NCBI GenBank assembly: GCA_016717105.1
Contig: JADKGF010000026.1
Span: 26,591 to 90,590, forward strand
Origin: Saprospiraceae bacterium
GTDB lineage: Bacteria; Bacteroidota; Bacteroidia; Chitinophagales; Saprospiraceae
Direction: 5' to 3'
Length of the DNA stretch: 64,000 nucleotides
Position numbers and translations under genes: made by a program. The notes beneath the pieces are model-generated. The model ran no database searches. It saw only the letters and a list, made by a program, of their open reading frames with translations, and was not told the origin of the DNA. The first letter of the stretch is position 1. Every line of letters begins with the position of its first letter. Below are positions 22,301-32,550 of this stretch, in pieces.

Positions 22301-24412
22301 TACCGACAATGTCTTTATCCTTCCTGCTCCGAAGTTCACCCAAACCAAACAAGAGATATGCCAAGGTGATAGTTATGATTTCTTTGGTCACACTACCGCA
22401 TCGGGTACGTATTACCATGAAATAGCAGATATGAACGCTTGTGATAGTGTGATTGTGGCCTTGGAGTTGGTGGTAAGTACCACTAAATCCGTCAGCCTCA
22501 CCGCTACTGCCTGCGATACTTACACCTGGAACGGACAAACCTATACCTCCGATGGTAGTTACATCTACGATACACAAAGTGTCAATGGTTGCGACTCCAT
22601 CACGACCTTAAATCTCAGCATATATCGCTCCGACCAGCTCAATCTAACCCAACAAAGTTGCGAATCCTATACTTGGAATGGCCAAACCTACAATCAAAGT
22701 GGTATCTATACCTATCGCACACAAAATATCCACGGTTGCGACTCCATTGTCACGCTAGATCTCACGGTGTTTCCTTCGATAGATGTAGCCATGACCCATG
22801 CCGCTTGTGATACCTTCATCTGGAATGGTCAATCTTATACCGAATCAGGCATTTATACCTTCCAAGCCCAAACACAGCATGGTTGTGATAGCACCGTCAC
22901 CTTGGACCTTACCATCAGCGATGTCCTGCACACAGAGCTTCCAGTTACTGCATGTGACTCTTACACTTGGAATGGGCAGACCTACGATACAGCAGGAGAT
23001 TATACCTTCACGGGCATCAGTATGAGTGGTTGTGATAGCATCGCAACACTCCATTTGTCCGTCTTGTCTTCTTCTTTCTCTAATGAAAGTCAGACTGCTT
23101 GTACTTCATTTACATGGAATAACCAGACTTATGACCAGAGTGGTACCTATCTCTTCCAAACCAAAAATGCCCAAGGTTGCGACTCTACGGCCACCTTGTA
23201 TCTGACTGTCCAGCAGCCCACTACATCGGAACCATGGGTCACGGCCTGTGATTCCTATTACTGGGACAACGATCCGTTCGTACACAATACCTCAGGTACT
23301 TATACCCAGACCATCCGCAATAAAAATGGCTGCGATAGCCTCATGACCTTGCATCTTCTCATTAGTAATTCCACTTCTGATACCCTAGATGTTAGTGCTT
23401 GTGAAGTGTATTATGTCAATGGCAGCATTCCTATTTTTAACGATGTAAAATTTATATTAGAAGCAAAAAATAGCTATGGTTGCGACAGCAATACCGTGTA
23501 TAACATCACGATCCACCAGCCAAAAGCATCCACCACCACAGAAAATGTATGTGATAGTCTCAATTTCTTTGGCAATACCTTGATAGTACCGGTATCTACA
23601 CCCATATACTCAGCGACCAGTTCGGATGTGACTCCACGATCACCTTGCAGCTCAATATCTTGTCATCGACATTGACCGATCACATAGCCACATGTGATAG
23701 TTATACTTGGCCACAAACAGGCTTGACTTATGATACCTCGGGTATCTTCAGCCAACGATTTACCAATGCGGTTGGTTGTGACTCGACTTACACCTTGGAT
23801 CTGCGCATCCTACCTTCTTACCAAATCGAAGATACCATAGCAGAATGTGGCGCGTATCTATGGCCGATAGATGGCAGCAATTACGACCATACAGGTAGGT
23901 ATTCCAAGCGGTTTATCACCCGTGATGGCTGTGATTCCACCTATACCTTGGTGCTCGACATCCGTCCGCAACATCTTTTTGTCGATACAGTCATTACAAA
24001 TCAGGATTATCTCTGGGATGTAAATAACACCACTTATACTCAGTCAGGCATCTATACCCAAAAGTTCCTTACCTCTTTCGACTGCGACTCTGTCCACATC
24101 TTGGATTTGCGCATCAACAAGTCAACGGACATTTTCTTTCCCAATATCATCTCGCCCGATGGTATCAATGGATTTTTTACTGGCTATAGCCATAATACGA
24201 CGATAACCATCGCTTCCTTATCCGTTTATGACCGTTGGGGCAATCTCCTCTTCCTCAAAGAAAACTTCCCTACCAACGAACCATTGCTCGGTTGGAATGG
24301 CAAGTTCCAAGGTCGCGATGTGGTGCCCGGCGTATTTACTTGGCTTGCCGTCATCCGCCTACCCGATGGTTATACTTCGACCTTGTCAGGTGATGTGACG
24401 GTGGTACGGTGA
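16307..24412 (+). CDS. Giant modular T9SS surface protein: three propeller/Ig units, eleven CDS-type repeats, gliding-type C-terminal domain
   Basis: A signal peptide (MIRKLTCFFVCLVLIVRI, start ATG 16307) leads into three tandem units of about 2 kb. Each has a KCYGKKKF-type opening, an FG-GAP/VCBS-like beta-propeller with DVDNDG and DFNHDG motifs, a conserved module (RLTIFGPPPGQRWAPAR, then an Ig-like part) and an EICQGDSYDFFG segment. Eleven repeats of C-x-x-Y-x-WNGQTY...GCDS..TL.L follow. The end (DIFFPNIISPDG, YDRWGNL, VPGVFTW, DVTVVR) is a gliding-motility-associated C-terminal domain, a T9SS sorting signal. About 2700 residues in all. Frame breaks occur near 16405, in 16620-16900 and near 23585; residues 16905-23675 are one open frame. 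It is probably a cell-surface or secreted adhesin; its ligand is unknown. The damaged first propeller may be assembly error, because the almost identical third unit is intact there. Confidence 0.85.
16400..18425 (+). repeat. Tandem coding unit 1 of giant gene
   Basis: Unit 1 runs from the KCYGKK-type opening to the VKVCQVECDPKC linker. Its first ~420 bases are nearly identical to unit 3 (from 20471), differing by a handful of substitutions and short indels that break the frame. Later propeller sequence diverges. The GC-rich module at 17670-18390 is nearly identical to those of the other units. Confidence 0.85.
18426..20460 (+). repeat. Tandem coding unit 2 of giant gene
   Basis: Unit 2 has a propeller (18430-19700) clearly diverged from units 1 and 3, with the variants YFGKLICYDLAGNIVW and SGGNNGVGEG, and a conserved GC-rich module at 19718-20440. 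Its propeller is closer in wording to that of the second giant paralogue at 27330-28200 (SGGNNGVG and NMIPNN phrases in both). Confidence 0.85.
20461..22475 (+). repeat. Tandem coding unit 3 of giant gene
   Basis: Unit 3 has an intact propeller (20480-21740) and a GC-rich module at 21753-22474. The EICQGDSYDFFG segment has lost QAL (reads FFGHTTASG) and leads directly into the CDS-type repeat array rather than into another unit. Confidence 0.85.
22478..24118 (+). repeat. Array of eleven ~45-residue CDS-type repeats
   Basis: The protein repeats share the pattern ACDSYTWNGQTY..SG.Y.......GCDS..TL.L.V. The first five are close to one another; repeats 6-11 diverge, with insertions such as WPQTGLTY and WPIDGSNY. 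The paired cysteines (start and GCDS) suggest a disulfide per repeat. Repeat 8 contains a one-base deletion at about 23582 (CTTGATAG against CTTGGATAG in the paralogue at 30427) that breaks the frame. Confidence 0.85.
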
Positions 24413-24578
24413 GTGAGGAGAAGGGATAGATTGCTTAGGTGGCAAATACAACACTAACACAATGAAAGATTGATTGTAGTGCTTTCCAAAACATCCAACT
24501 TTCTTACATTACACCATCTAGGTATTTACACCTATTTTGCCACAATTCAAAAAATAGTTACATAATTTTACACTATAT

Positions 24579-24687
24579 TAAAAATAAAAACTTATATTTG
24601 TTTATATTATAAAAATAGAACCATGATGCTATGCCGACAATACAATACAATACAATACAATACAATACAATGTAATTAAGTTTATAC
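24579..24687 (+). repeat. Promoter-leader repeat, copy 2
   Basis: Second copy of the leader block found at 16171-16250, with the same TATATTTG motif and GATGCTATGCCGACAATAC phrase. It differs mainly by expansion of ACAAT from one to seven copies. Confidence 0.75.
24637..24671 (+). repeat. (ACAAT)7 pentanucleotide microsatellite
   Basis: Seven uninterrupted ACAAT units lie between a TATATTTG promoter motif (24593-24600) and the start codon at 24793. The homologous leader at 16216-16221 holds a single unit. Copy number change here would alter the 5' leader length by multiples of five bases, not the protein frame. Confidence 0.95.
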
Positions 24688-24792
24688 GATGTATTGAGTG
24701 TGTGCCGCCTTAATGGGATTAAGAATTAGAAATACGTATCTGTTGTAAAAAAATGTATTTTATTATTTTTAATCAAAAAAAAACATTCAATC

Positions 24793-27192
24793 ATGAAAAA
24801 ATTGTTATCAATTTTTATTTTTAGCTGTTTATTTATATCCAGCAACTATGGTCAGTCAAAAGACCAAAACAACTTTACACAACGTATGAACGATCACATC
24901 ACACGCTACCTATCTGATGACACGAACATGGCTAAGGCCAAAGAACTCTACGGACACACCTGTGACAAGCACCACGTCGTCACTGAAGAAGAAATAAAGG
25001 CAGCGGCTGCCGAAGCCGAAAAACACGCATTTATCCAAGCGAATATGGATGAGTATATGAAGATCTATTTCCCACAGACAGCCAGTAGATCTGTTACTAC
25101 CGATACCTTTATTTGTGATAATGGGGGCTTCGAAAATGACTTTTTATATTATAAAGGTTATATTTCTACTTATACTTCTGGAAGTAACACATGTACGCCT
25201 AATGTACCAGATGGACTCTCGCCACGGTACCTTAACAAACAGATTAGAAATAATGCCTCAGGTATTGATCCATTAATTGGCATCCAAAAAGTAAAATTTG
25301 GCAATAAATCACTTAGAATTAACAATAGATATGGCCACCTTCAACAGTGTGAAGGCAATTACGGTATAGATAGAGTTACCAAAAGATTTAAGGTTACAGC
25401 TGAAAATCGACAATTTACTGTTTGGTATGCAGTGGCACTTGAAAACCCATCAGGGCATGTAAATCAACAACCATTTTTAAATATTAAATGTGATAAAGCA
25501 CCAGCAGATGAATTGTGTTTTGATGCTGATTTTCTAAATTGTGCTCAATCTTATTCTGATCCTTGCTTATATCAAAATATAGACGTTATTGATTGGGCGT
25601 GTCATAGATTCAATATTCCCACTTCTGAAATTGGAAACATTGCAACGGTAGAAATGATTGTAGCAGATTGTGGTTTAAGTGCACATTTTGGGTATGCATA
25701 TATTGATGGGTTTTGCGAGCCATGTACTGGAAGTTCATTAGGAAGTATTAATCTCAATGGATCACCTACTGACCCAAATATTGGGATTCAATATTACTCT
25801 TGTGATGGTCTAACAGCAAGTGTGTGTGGATCATATACTCTTCCTACTTTATGCGGTGATTGGGCTGTTGTGGATATAACGGTACCAGGATACACAATTC
25901 AAAATTTAACTATCAACGAGTCAAATAAAACATTTTGTTTTGATTTCCCAATTTCAAACTTTGGCGCAAATTTATGTCTTGATATTAGTGCCCTCATTAC
26001 TTTCAAATCTAGCTTGGGTATCAATTTACCGGCGCAGTCTTCCAATACTATAAAAATTTGCAAAGATCTTTATGAATATATATAGTTATTCCGTAGTGGT
26101 GGAGGATGTAATGACAACTTATCGCCAGATATATTAAGTGACGATTATTATTATGTGACAGTAAACATATCGGATCCAGACCAAAATGGATGGACTATCC
26201 AAAGACAGTTGCTAGATCCTTATGATGGAGAATCTGGTTTATATACAATTACATCAAGTTCAGGTGATGATCAAGTGATCTTAGGCCCATTCCTTATACA
26301 GGAAGGATGTTGGGATATTATAATTTCACTACCTAATTGTACTTATACCGATAAGATATGTCCTCCACCATTCTGCTCAGGATGTGATGCATTTGATGGA
26401 TTAATCATCAGTAATGTAACTTGTATTCCAGCAACTACGCTTGGAGGTACCGATACTTGGTCATTTGATATTTTTGTTCCAGGGTCTGGTTCATATACTA
26501 TTCTTGGGATTCCTTACAATAAAGGCACAACTAATAATATCCCAGTTGGAAACATTTCTGCAGACTGTATATCTTATAACATTGAAGATGATAATTCCGA
26601 CTGTATCCAAAGTCTAATTATTTGTCCACCAGTCCCATGTACAGTTAGAAATTGTAATTTGGAAATTTATCCAGGCAAAATTACTTGTACGTGGAATGGC
26701 TTTAGTGTAAACCTTCATTCTAATATTAGCAATCTTTGCTATAGCGTTGTAGGTTCGTCAGTTACCGCACCTGTACCTTCTTCAGGCGATATAGGTCCAT
26801 TTACTGGAAACACAGAAGTAATAATATCTCCTTCACCTTGTGTAAGTAATCCAACCTGTTTTAAAATGCTGTATTTACCTAAACCTAATTGCAACGATCC
26901 TAATATCGAATTGAGTCAAGGTAGAACAACAACATCAAAACCTGAATTTAGGCTAAAAGTTGTTCCTAATCCGTTTTCTACAGATGAGTTGACACTCAAA
27001 ACAGATAAACAAATTATAGGTGAATTTCAATATTCTATTTACAATAGTTCTGGAAAATTGATAAAATCTGGTAAATTTGTTGGGAATGAACAAACAATAA
27101 ATTTTGAATTTTCAAGCGGCATATATATCCTTAGATATAAAGACGGTGATGGAAAAGAAAATAATTATAAGTTTGTAAAACTGGAGAATTAA
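24793..27192 (+). CDS. Secreted T9SS protein with type A sorting domain (one frameshift)
   Basis: The product starts MKKLLSIFIFSCLFISSNYGQ (signal peptide), continues through a helical acidic segment (HVVTEEEIKAAAAEAEKHA, about residues 57-75) and then Cys-rich beta-sandwich domains with no family I can name. It ends with a T9SS type A sorting domain (KVVPNPFSTDELTL, then YSIYNSSGKLI and FSSGIYILRY). The frame stops at 26083 after LYEYI and resumes upstream of 26155 with GGGCNDNLSPDIL. The junction is a TATATATA run, so a one- or two-base error is likely. The full product is about 799 residues. It lies between two paralogous giant genes and ends in a strong terminator, so it is probably a separate transcription unit. 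Function unknown. Confidence 0.85.
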
Positions 27193-27210
27193 GTAAAATT
27201 TATTGAAAAT

Positions 27211-27239
27211 GAGGAGCATCTTTCCAGATGCTCCTTTTT
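27211..27239 (+). terminator. Rho-independent terminator
   Basis: A nine-pair perfect stem (GGAGCATCT / AGATGCTCC) with a four-base loop TTCC is followed by TTTTT. It sits 20 bases after the stop codon of the T9SS protein and just before the second giant paralogue at 27257. Confidence 0.92.
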
Positions 27240-28599
27240 ATACCCATTTAATAATCATGCGAGGGATACTAATAATAACATTTTTTTTTATTATTGAATT
27301 AAAATATTTTTATGCTCAAGCAATTCAATGCAGCCCCGACTCAACACTTTGCTACTCAAAAAAGAAATTTGAAGCTAATTTTACTGTCCAAGTGGAAAAA
27401 ATGTGGGAATTTAATACTGATGTTGTTCAACGACAAAATCCTATTGTTTTGGACATTGATAATGACTGTATTCCAGAAATTATTATGTCTGGTTTTAATA
27501 ATTATAACAATGATTGGCTTGCTTCAGATGAAATAATCATTTTTGATACGGATAAAAGACAAATAAAAAAAACCTTTAATACATTCTTTTTTAAAACAAA
27601 TCCTTCAAACTTTATTATATTACTTTCAAACAATGCTTTTGAAATCATCGTTGCTGTCGCGGATTTAAACTTTAATCCATCAAATGTTGAATAGATTGGT
27701 TTGTTATAATGCTGATAGTACTATAAAATGGATTTCTGACCAAAATTTGGAGTTTTATGGGACAAGGTGGTACCCTTTCATTAGCCGATTTCAATCAAGA
27801 TGGTATTTCTGAAGTGTTTATTCACAATAATATTTTTAATAGTTCTAATGGTAAATTATTGGTCAGCGGTGGCAATAATGGAGTAGGTGGAACAGGTTTG
27901 ACAACGATTACTGTTGCAGCAAACCTAGATGATAATCCAAATGATTTAGAATTGGCAGCCGGATATACAGTTTATGAAATAGAAATAACAAATCCAAATG
28001 GTACACTGGGAAATAACATGATTCCCAATAATATTTTGATCAATGGAATGGGCAGAGATGGACAAATAGCAATAGCCGATATCAACAATGATCAACAATT
28101 GGATGTGATTGTTGAAACTGGTCAAATTTTTTATTCTGGTGTTTATATTTACACCTATCTAAATAATAAGTATGAAATTATTTCAAAAAATAGAATGGCC
28201 TTATTTTAAATCATTAGGCGTATTATCAGCGAAATGTTACTCAAAAAAGGAAAAATTGATATTTTATTGTCATCGAATGAAACCATTGTTAAAAATTCAA
28301 TAAACAAACTCATCCATATTATATAAAATTGGGTGATTCAAAAAGCTTACGGCTCAGAGTTTAAAGGGGTACAAGTTTGATTTTAATGAAGATGGCCTAA
28401 AAGAAATATTGGTAATCGAGATTAAAAGCAGTTAATAGTGATATGATGCGAAAATAATGACAAGATAATAGTAATTGATTCTGTAAATTGTAAATATAGT
28501 GGTAAATTAGCAATAGTAGGCACAGAAGACGAATCATTAATTTGCATACCTTGTCATGAAAAAATACATTGGATTGGAAATAGTGGATACAGTATCTTC

Positions 28600-29330
28600 A
28601 AATTAGCCATCTTCGGCCCAACACTAGGCCAACGCTGGGCACCAGCCCGCAAGATCTGGCATCAATACGCCTACAATCCACTTTTTATCAACGACGATGG
28701 TACCGTGCCGCAGTATATGCACAATCCAGCCACCTACAAAAATGGGAAGTACAACAACTTCATGGTGCAGGAGTCACTCATTGACGAAGATGGTAATTAT
28801 CCAGTAGCAGCTGCATCACTTACGGGCACGGCGGCATGTATCGATTATGATATCGCCACGCAACAATACACGGTGGACTTTTCTGTGCACAATCGGGTTG
28901 ATGCTTCGGCATCGGCCTTGTCGGGTCTAGCAGTATCCTTCTACAATGGCAATCCCGAAACAAGGTGGTACACTCATCGGCGTCTATCGCACCACAGCAG
29001 ATCTTGCCGCAGGTAATACGCTCTCTGGGCTCTCCTACTCCTTTGCGGCAAACAATCTCACATCGCTATACATGATTGTCAATACCGATCAATACCCGAT
29101 CATGGTATCGGACACCGCATCCTATGACATCGACGAGTGCGATTATACCGACAATGTATTTATCCTTTCTGCTCCGAAGTTCAATCAATCCAAATATGAG
29201 ATATGCCAAGGTGATAGCTATGATTTCTTTGGCCAAGCCCTCACGGCGACAGGTACCTATATCCATGAAATAGCAGATATAAACGCTTGTGATAGTGTGA
29301 TCGTGGCCTTGGAGCTTTTGGTAAGTACTA
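28600..29330 (+). repeat. Fourth copy of the GC-rich RWAPAR/Ig module
   Basis: This block is nearly identical in DNA to 17670-18390, 19718-20440 and 21753-22474. It differs at a few silent positions and one extra A near 28960 that breaks the frame. It is preceded by strongly AT-rich, degenerate propeller sequence. Confidence 0.9.
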
Positions 29331-30966
29331 CTAAATCCGTCAGCCTTACCGCTACGGCCTGCGATACTTACACCTGGAATGGACAAACCTATACCACCGA
29401 TGGCAGCTACGTCCACGATACTCAAAGTGTCAATGGCTGCGATTCCATCACCACCTTAAATCTTAGCGTATATCGCTCCGACCAGCTCAACATGACGCAA
29501 CAAAGTTGCGATGATTATGTCTGGAATGGCCAAACCTACAATCAAAGCGGTATCTATACCTACCGCACACAAAACATCCACGGTTGCGACTCCATCGTCA
29601 CGCTAGATCTCATGGTGTTTCCTTCGATCGATATATCCATGACCCACGCCGCTTGTGATACGTTCATCTGGAATGGCCAATCTTATACCCAGTCTGGCAT
29701 TTATACCTTCCAATCCCAGACACAGCATGGATGCGATAGTACCGTCACCTTGGATCTCGCCATCAGCGATGTGCTGCACACTGAGCTTCCTGTCACCGCT
29801 TGTGATTCTTATACGTGGAATGGGCAGACCTACGATACAGCAGGAGATTATACCTTCACGGGCATCAGTATGAGTGGTTGTGATAGCATCGCTACTTTAC
29901 ATTTGTCCGTCTTATCTTCTACTTTCTCAATGAAAGTCAGACTGCTTGTGCTTCATTTACATGGAATAACCAGACTTATGACCAGAGTGGTACCTATCTC
30001 TTCCAAACCAAAAATGCCCAAGGTTGCGACTCCACGGCTACCTTGTATCTAACTGTCCATCAGCCTACTACTTCGGAACAATGGGTCACAGCCTGTGATT
30101 CCTATTACTGGGACAACGATCCATTTGTACACAATACTTCTGGCACTTACACCCAGACCATCCGCAATAAAAATGGCTGTGATAGCCTCATGACTTTGCA
30201 TCTCCTTATTAGCAAATCCACTTCTGATACCCTAGATGTTAGTGCTTGTGAAGTGTATTATGTCATTGGTAGCATTCCTATTTTTAACGATGTAAAATTA
30301 GTAATTGAAGGACAAAATAGCAACGGGTGCGACAGTAATACCGTGTATAACATCACGATCCACCAGCCAAAAGCATCCACCACCACAGAAAATGTATGCG
30401 ACAGTCTCAATTTCTTTGGTAATATCTTGGATAGTACTGGCATCTACACCCACACGCTCAGCGACCAGTTCGGTTGTGACTCCACGATCACTTTGCAGCT
30501 CAATATCTTGTCATCGACATTGACCGATCGTATCGCCACGTGTGATAGCTATACTTGGCCACAAACGGGCTTGACCTATGATACATCGGGTATCTTCAGC
30601 CGACAATTTACCAATGCCGTAGGTTGTGACTCGACTTACACCTTGGATTTACACATCCTACCATCATACCAAATCGAAGATACCGTCGCAGAATGTGGCG
30701 CCTATCTATGGCCGATTGATGGCAGCAATTACGACCATACTGGTAGATATTCCAAGCGGTTTATCACCCGTGATGGATGTGATTCCACCTATACCTTGGT
30801 GCTCGACATCCGTCCGCAACATCTTTTGGTTGATACTGTCATTACAAATCAGGATTATCTTTGGGATGTAAATAACACCACTTATACTCAATCAGGCATC
30901 TATACCCAAAAGTTCCTTACCTCGTTCGACTGCGACTCTGTCCACATCTTGGATTTGCGCATCAAC
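29325..30966 (+). repeat. Second copy of the eleven-repeat CDS array
   Basis: The same eleven CDSYTWNGQTY-type repeats occur in the same order as in 22478-24118, with near-identical DNA. It carries a one-base loss at about 29927 (TTCTCAATG against TTCTCTAATG at 23078), while the site broken in the upstream copy is intact here (CTTGGATAG at about 30427). Confidence 0.9.
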
Positions 30967-31590
30967 AAGTCAACGGACATTTTCTTTCCCAATATCATCT
31001 CGCCCGATGGTATCAATGGATTTTTTACTGGCTATAGCCAAAATACCGCAATGACCATCGCATCCTTATCCGTCTATGACCGTTGGGGCAATCTCCACAA
31101 AGAAAACTTCCTACCAACGATCCATTCCTCGGCTGGAATGGCAAGTTCAATGTCGCGATGTGGTGCCCGGCGTATTTTCTTGGCTTGCCATCATCCGCCT
31201 ACCCGATGGTTACATCGACCTTCGGGTGTGACGGCGGCGGTGGTGGGGCTTGGGTTTGCTGTTTTGGATCGGCCTCAAGGAATTTGCCGTTAAAAATCAA
31301 GAAACAAAACCGTTTAGAATTTAAAACTGTATGAGCCGAAGGAATGTTAGATGCGAGTCAAATTAACGTTAGTTCAACAAATATCAATACGAAGCACAAA
31401 ATTGAAAGGCGAGTTTTAAATTCACGGTTTAGGTTTTGATTTTAGGCTCAGTCATTATAGCCTTGATTTTCACGCTAAAGTCGTGACATGTTTGTTTACT
31501 TGTATCAATGCCTGTCACGCAAGGCGTGAACAAAAGAAAAGAAAGTAAAATCAAATTGATACCTTCAATTTACACCTACATATTAAAATA

Positions 31591-31631
31591 TGACCTTGTC
31601 GGGTGATGTGACGGTGGTGCGGTGAGTGGGG
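31591..31631 (+). repeat. Remnant of a giant-gene 3' end
   Basis: About 40 bases here match 24381-24421, the last codons (TLSGDVTVVR, stop) and first bases after the stop of the upstream giant gene, with three or four substitutions. The fragment is detached by roughly 340 bases from the recognisable end of the second paralogue and looks like the scar of a deleted or recombined third copy. Confidence 0.8.
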
Positions 31632-31653
31632 AATCTATTCCTAAAATATTCAG

Positions 31654-31680
31654 TTGTCCGACAAAAATACAATACCTTTG
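31654..31680 (+). promoter_or_regulatory. Bacteroidota-type promoter for uppP
   Basis: TTG (31654-31656), a 16-base spacer and TACCTTTG (31673-31680, matching TAnnTTTG) lie 21 bases before the uppP start. The spacer is slightly shorter than the common 17-20 bases. Confidence 0.45.
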
Positions 31681-31701
31681 CGGCTTCAATAAAATCAACG
31701 T

Positions 31702-32469
31702 ATGAATATTTGGAATACCATCGTCTTGGCTATCATCGAAGGACTTACCGAGTTCCTTCCAGTTTCATCTACGGGTCATATGATTCTTGCGTCTTCAGCC
31801 ATGCAAATCCACGATGATGAATTTGTCAAAACCTTCGAAATTTGTATTCAATTGGGTGCAATCATGGCCATAGCACTCATGTACATCAAACGATTTTTTC
31901 AAGGTATTGATATTTATATAAAATTGTTGGTGGCTTTTATCCCTACTGCTATTATCGGCTTTTTGGCTTATGACATTATCAAAGCGTATTTGTTTAATGA
32001 TATAGTTGTGTCTGTTTCACTGATTATCGGTGGTATTATCTTGATTTGGGTGGACAATAAAGTACAAGCGAAAGCTTCTCAGGTAGATGTTTTGGAAAAT
32101 ATTCCCATAAAAAATGCCTTTTACATCGGTCTTGTCCAGTGTTTGTCTATGATCCCAGGTACTTCTAGGGCTGCGGCAACTATTGTCGGCGGTGTATTCA
32201 ATAAATTGGACAAAAAGCAAGCTACGGAGTTTTCATTTCTTTTGGCGATTCCCACTATGTTTGCGGCTACAGGCTACGACTTGCTCAAGACACCAATAGA
32301 TTTTACGGCCGAACAGTGGAAATTATTAGCCATTGGTTTGGTGTTGGCAGCCATATCCGCTTGGTTTGCCGTAAAGATATTTCTAAATCTTGTGGACAAA
32401 TATGGTTTCAAACCATTTGGATATTACCGAATTGCTTTAGGATTTATCTACTTGATTCTGATGACTTGA
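31702..32469 (+). CDS. uppP: Undecaprenyl-diphosphatase UppP (BacA)
   Basis: This integral membrane enzyme dephosphorylates undecaprenyl pyrophosphate, recycling the lipid carrier for peptidoglycan and other envelope glycans. Overexpression in other species gives bacitracin tolerance. The 255-residue product has multiple hydrophobic helices and both family signatures: EGLTEFLPVSSTGH (residues 13-26) and PGTSRAAAT (152-160), which form the active site. Length is normal for the short form. It has its own promoter-like sequence and converges with the pseudouridine synthase gene. Confidence 0.96.
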   Translation: MNIWNTIVLAIIEGLTEFLPVSSTGHMILASSAMQIHDDEFVKTFEICIQLGAIMAIALMYIKRFFQGIDIYIKLLVAFIPTAIIGFLAYDIIKAYLFNDIVVSVSLIIGGIILIWVDNKVQAKASQVDVLENIPIKNAFYIGLVQCLSMIPGTSRAAATIVGGVFNKLDKKQATEFSFLLAIPTMFAATGYDLLKTPIDFTAEQWKLLAIGLVLAAISAWFAVKIFLNLVDKYGFKPFGYYRIALGFIYLILMT

Positions 32470-32550
32470 AAATGTAATACCAGGTAAGAGCAAAGGCCAA
32501 CAAGTGTTGAGGCCCGGTTAACGTTGCCAGAGAGCAGGTTATCTAAATAC

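Larger units (their letters stand above)
24413..24792. promoter_or_regulatory. Intergenic leader of T9SS protein gene
   Basis: A TATATTTG motif at 24593-24600 is followed by the duplicated leader (second copy of 16171-16250) and then by a seven-copy ACAAT microsatellite. No terminator stem is evident after the giant gene and no further coding sequence is seen. Confidence 0.5.
27257..31250 (+). pseudogene. Second, shorter paralogue of the giant T9SS surface protein (many frame breaks)
   Basis: A signal peptide (MRGILIITFFFIIELKYFYAQ, ATG 27257) is followed by CYSKKKF and a single propeller (27330-28600), one GC-rich module (28600-29330), the eleven-repeat array (29325-30966) and a gliding-type C-terminal domain (30967-31250). 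The layout is therefore one unit where the upstream gene has three. From about 28600 on, the DNA is nearly identical to 21753-24412. Breaks occur near 27690, repeatedly in 28205-28600, at 28960 (extra A), 29927 (one base lost) and from 31095 on, where the C-terminal sorting domain falls out of frame. It lacks its own clear promoter and follows a terminator. It may be a decaying duplicate or a poorly polished repeat. Confidence 0.75.
31251..31701. other. Non-coding accessory stretch between giant paralogue and uppP
   Basis: No gene is recognised. It includes a small inverted repeat (CACGCAAGGCGTG near 31517), purine-rich sequence (AAAAGAAAAGAAAGTAAAATC near 31535), a stray fragment of a gliding-type C-terminal domain (31591-31631) and the uppP promoter. 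Confidence 0.5.

Noticed and set aside
22478..24118. Regular ~130-base direct repeats as a possible CRISPR array
   Set aside because: Repeats are too long, degenerate and in one continuous reading frame with conserved cysteines; no spacer structure or cas gene is present.
24637..24671. ACAAT repeat as an origin or iteron array
   Set aside because: It is a simple microsatellite inside a duplicated promoter leader, with no DnaA boxes or rep gene near it.
32448..32550. C-terminal extension of the RluA-type enzyme overlapping uppP
   Set aside because: A one-base shift near 32576 gives the family-typical short ending and removes the overlap, so the extension is a frameshift artefact.
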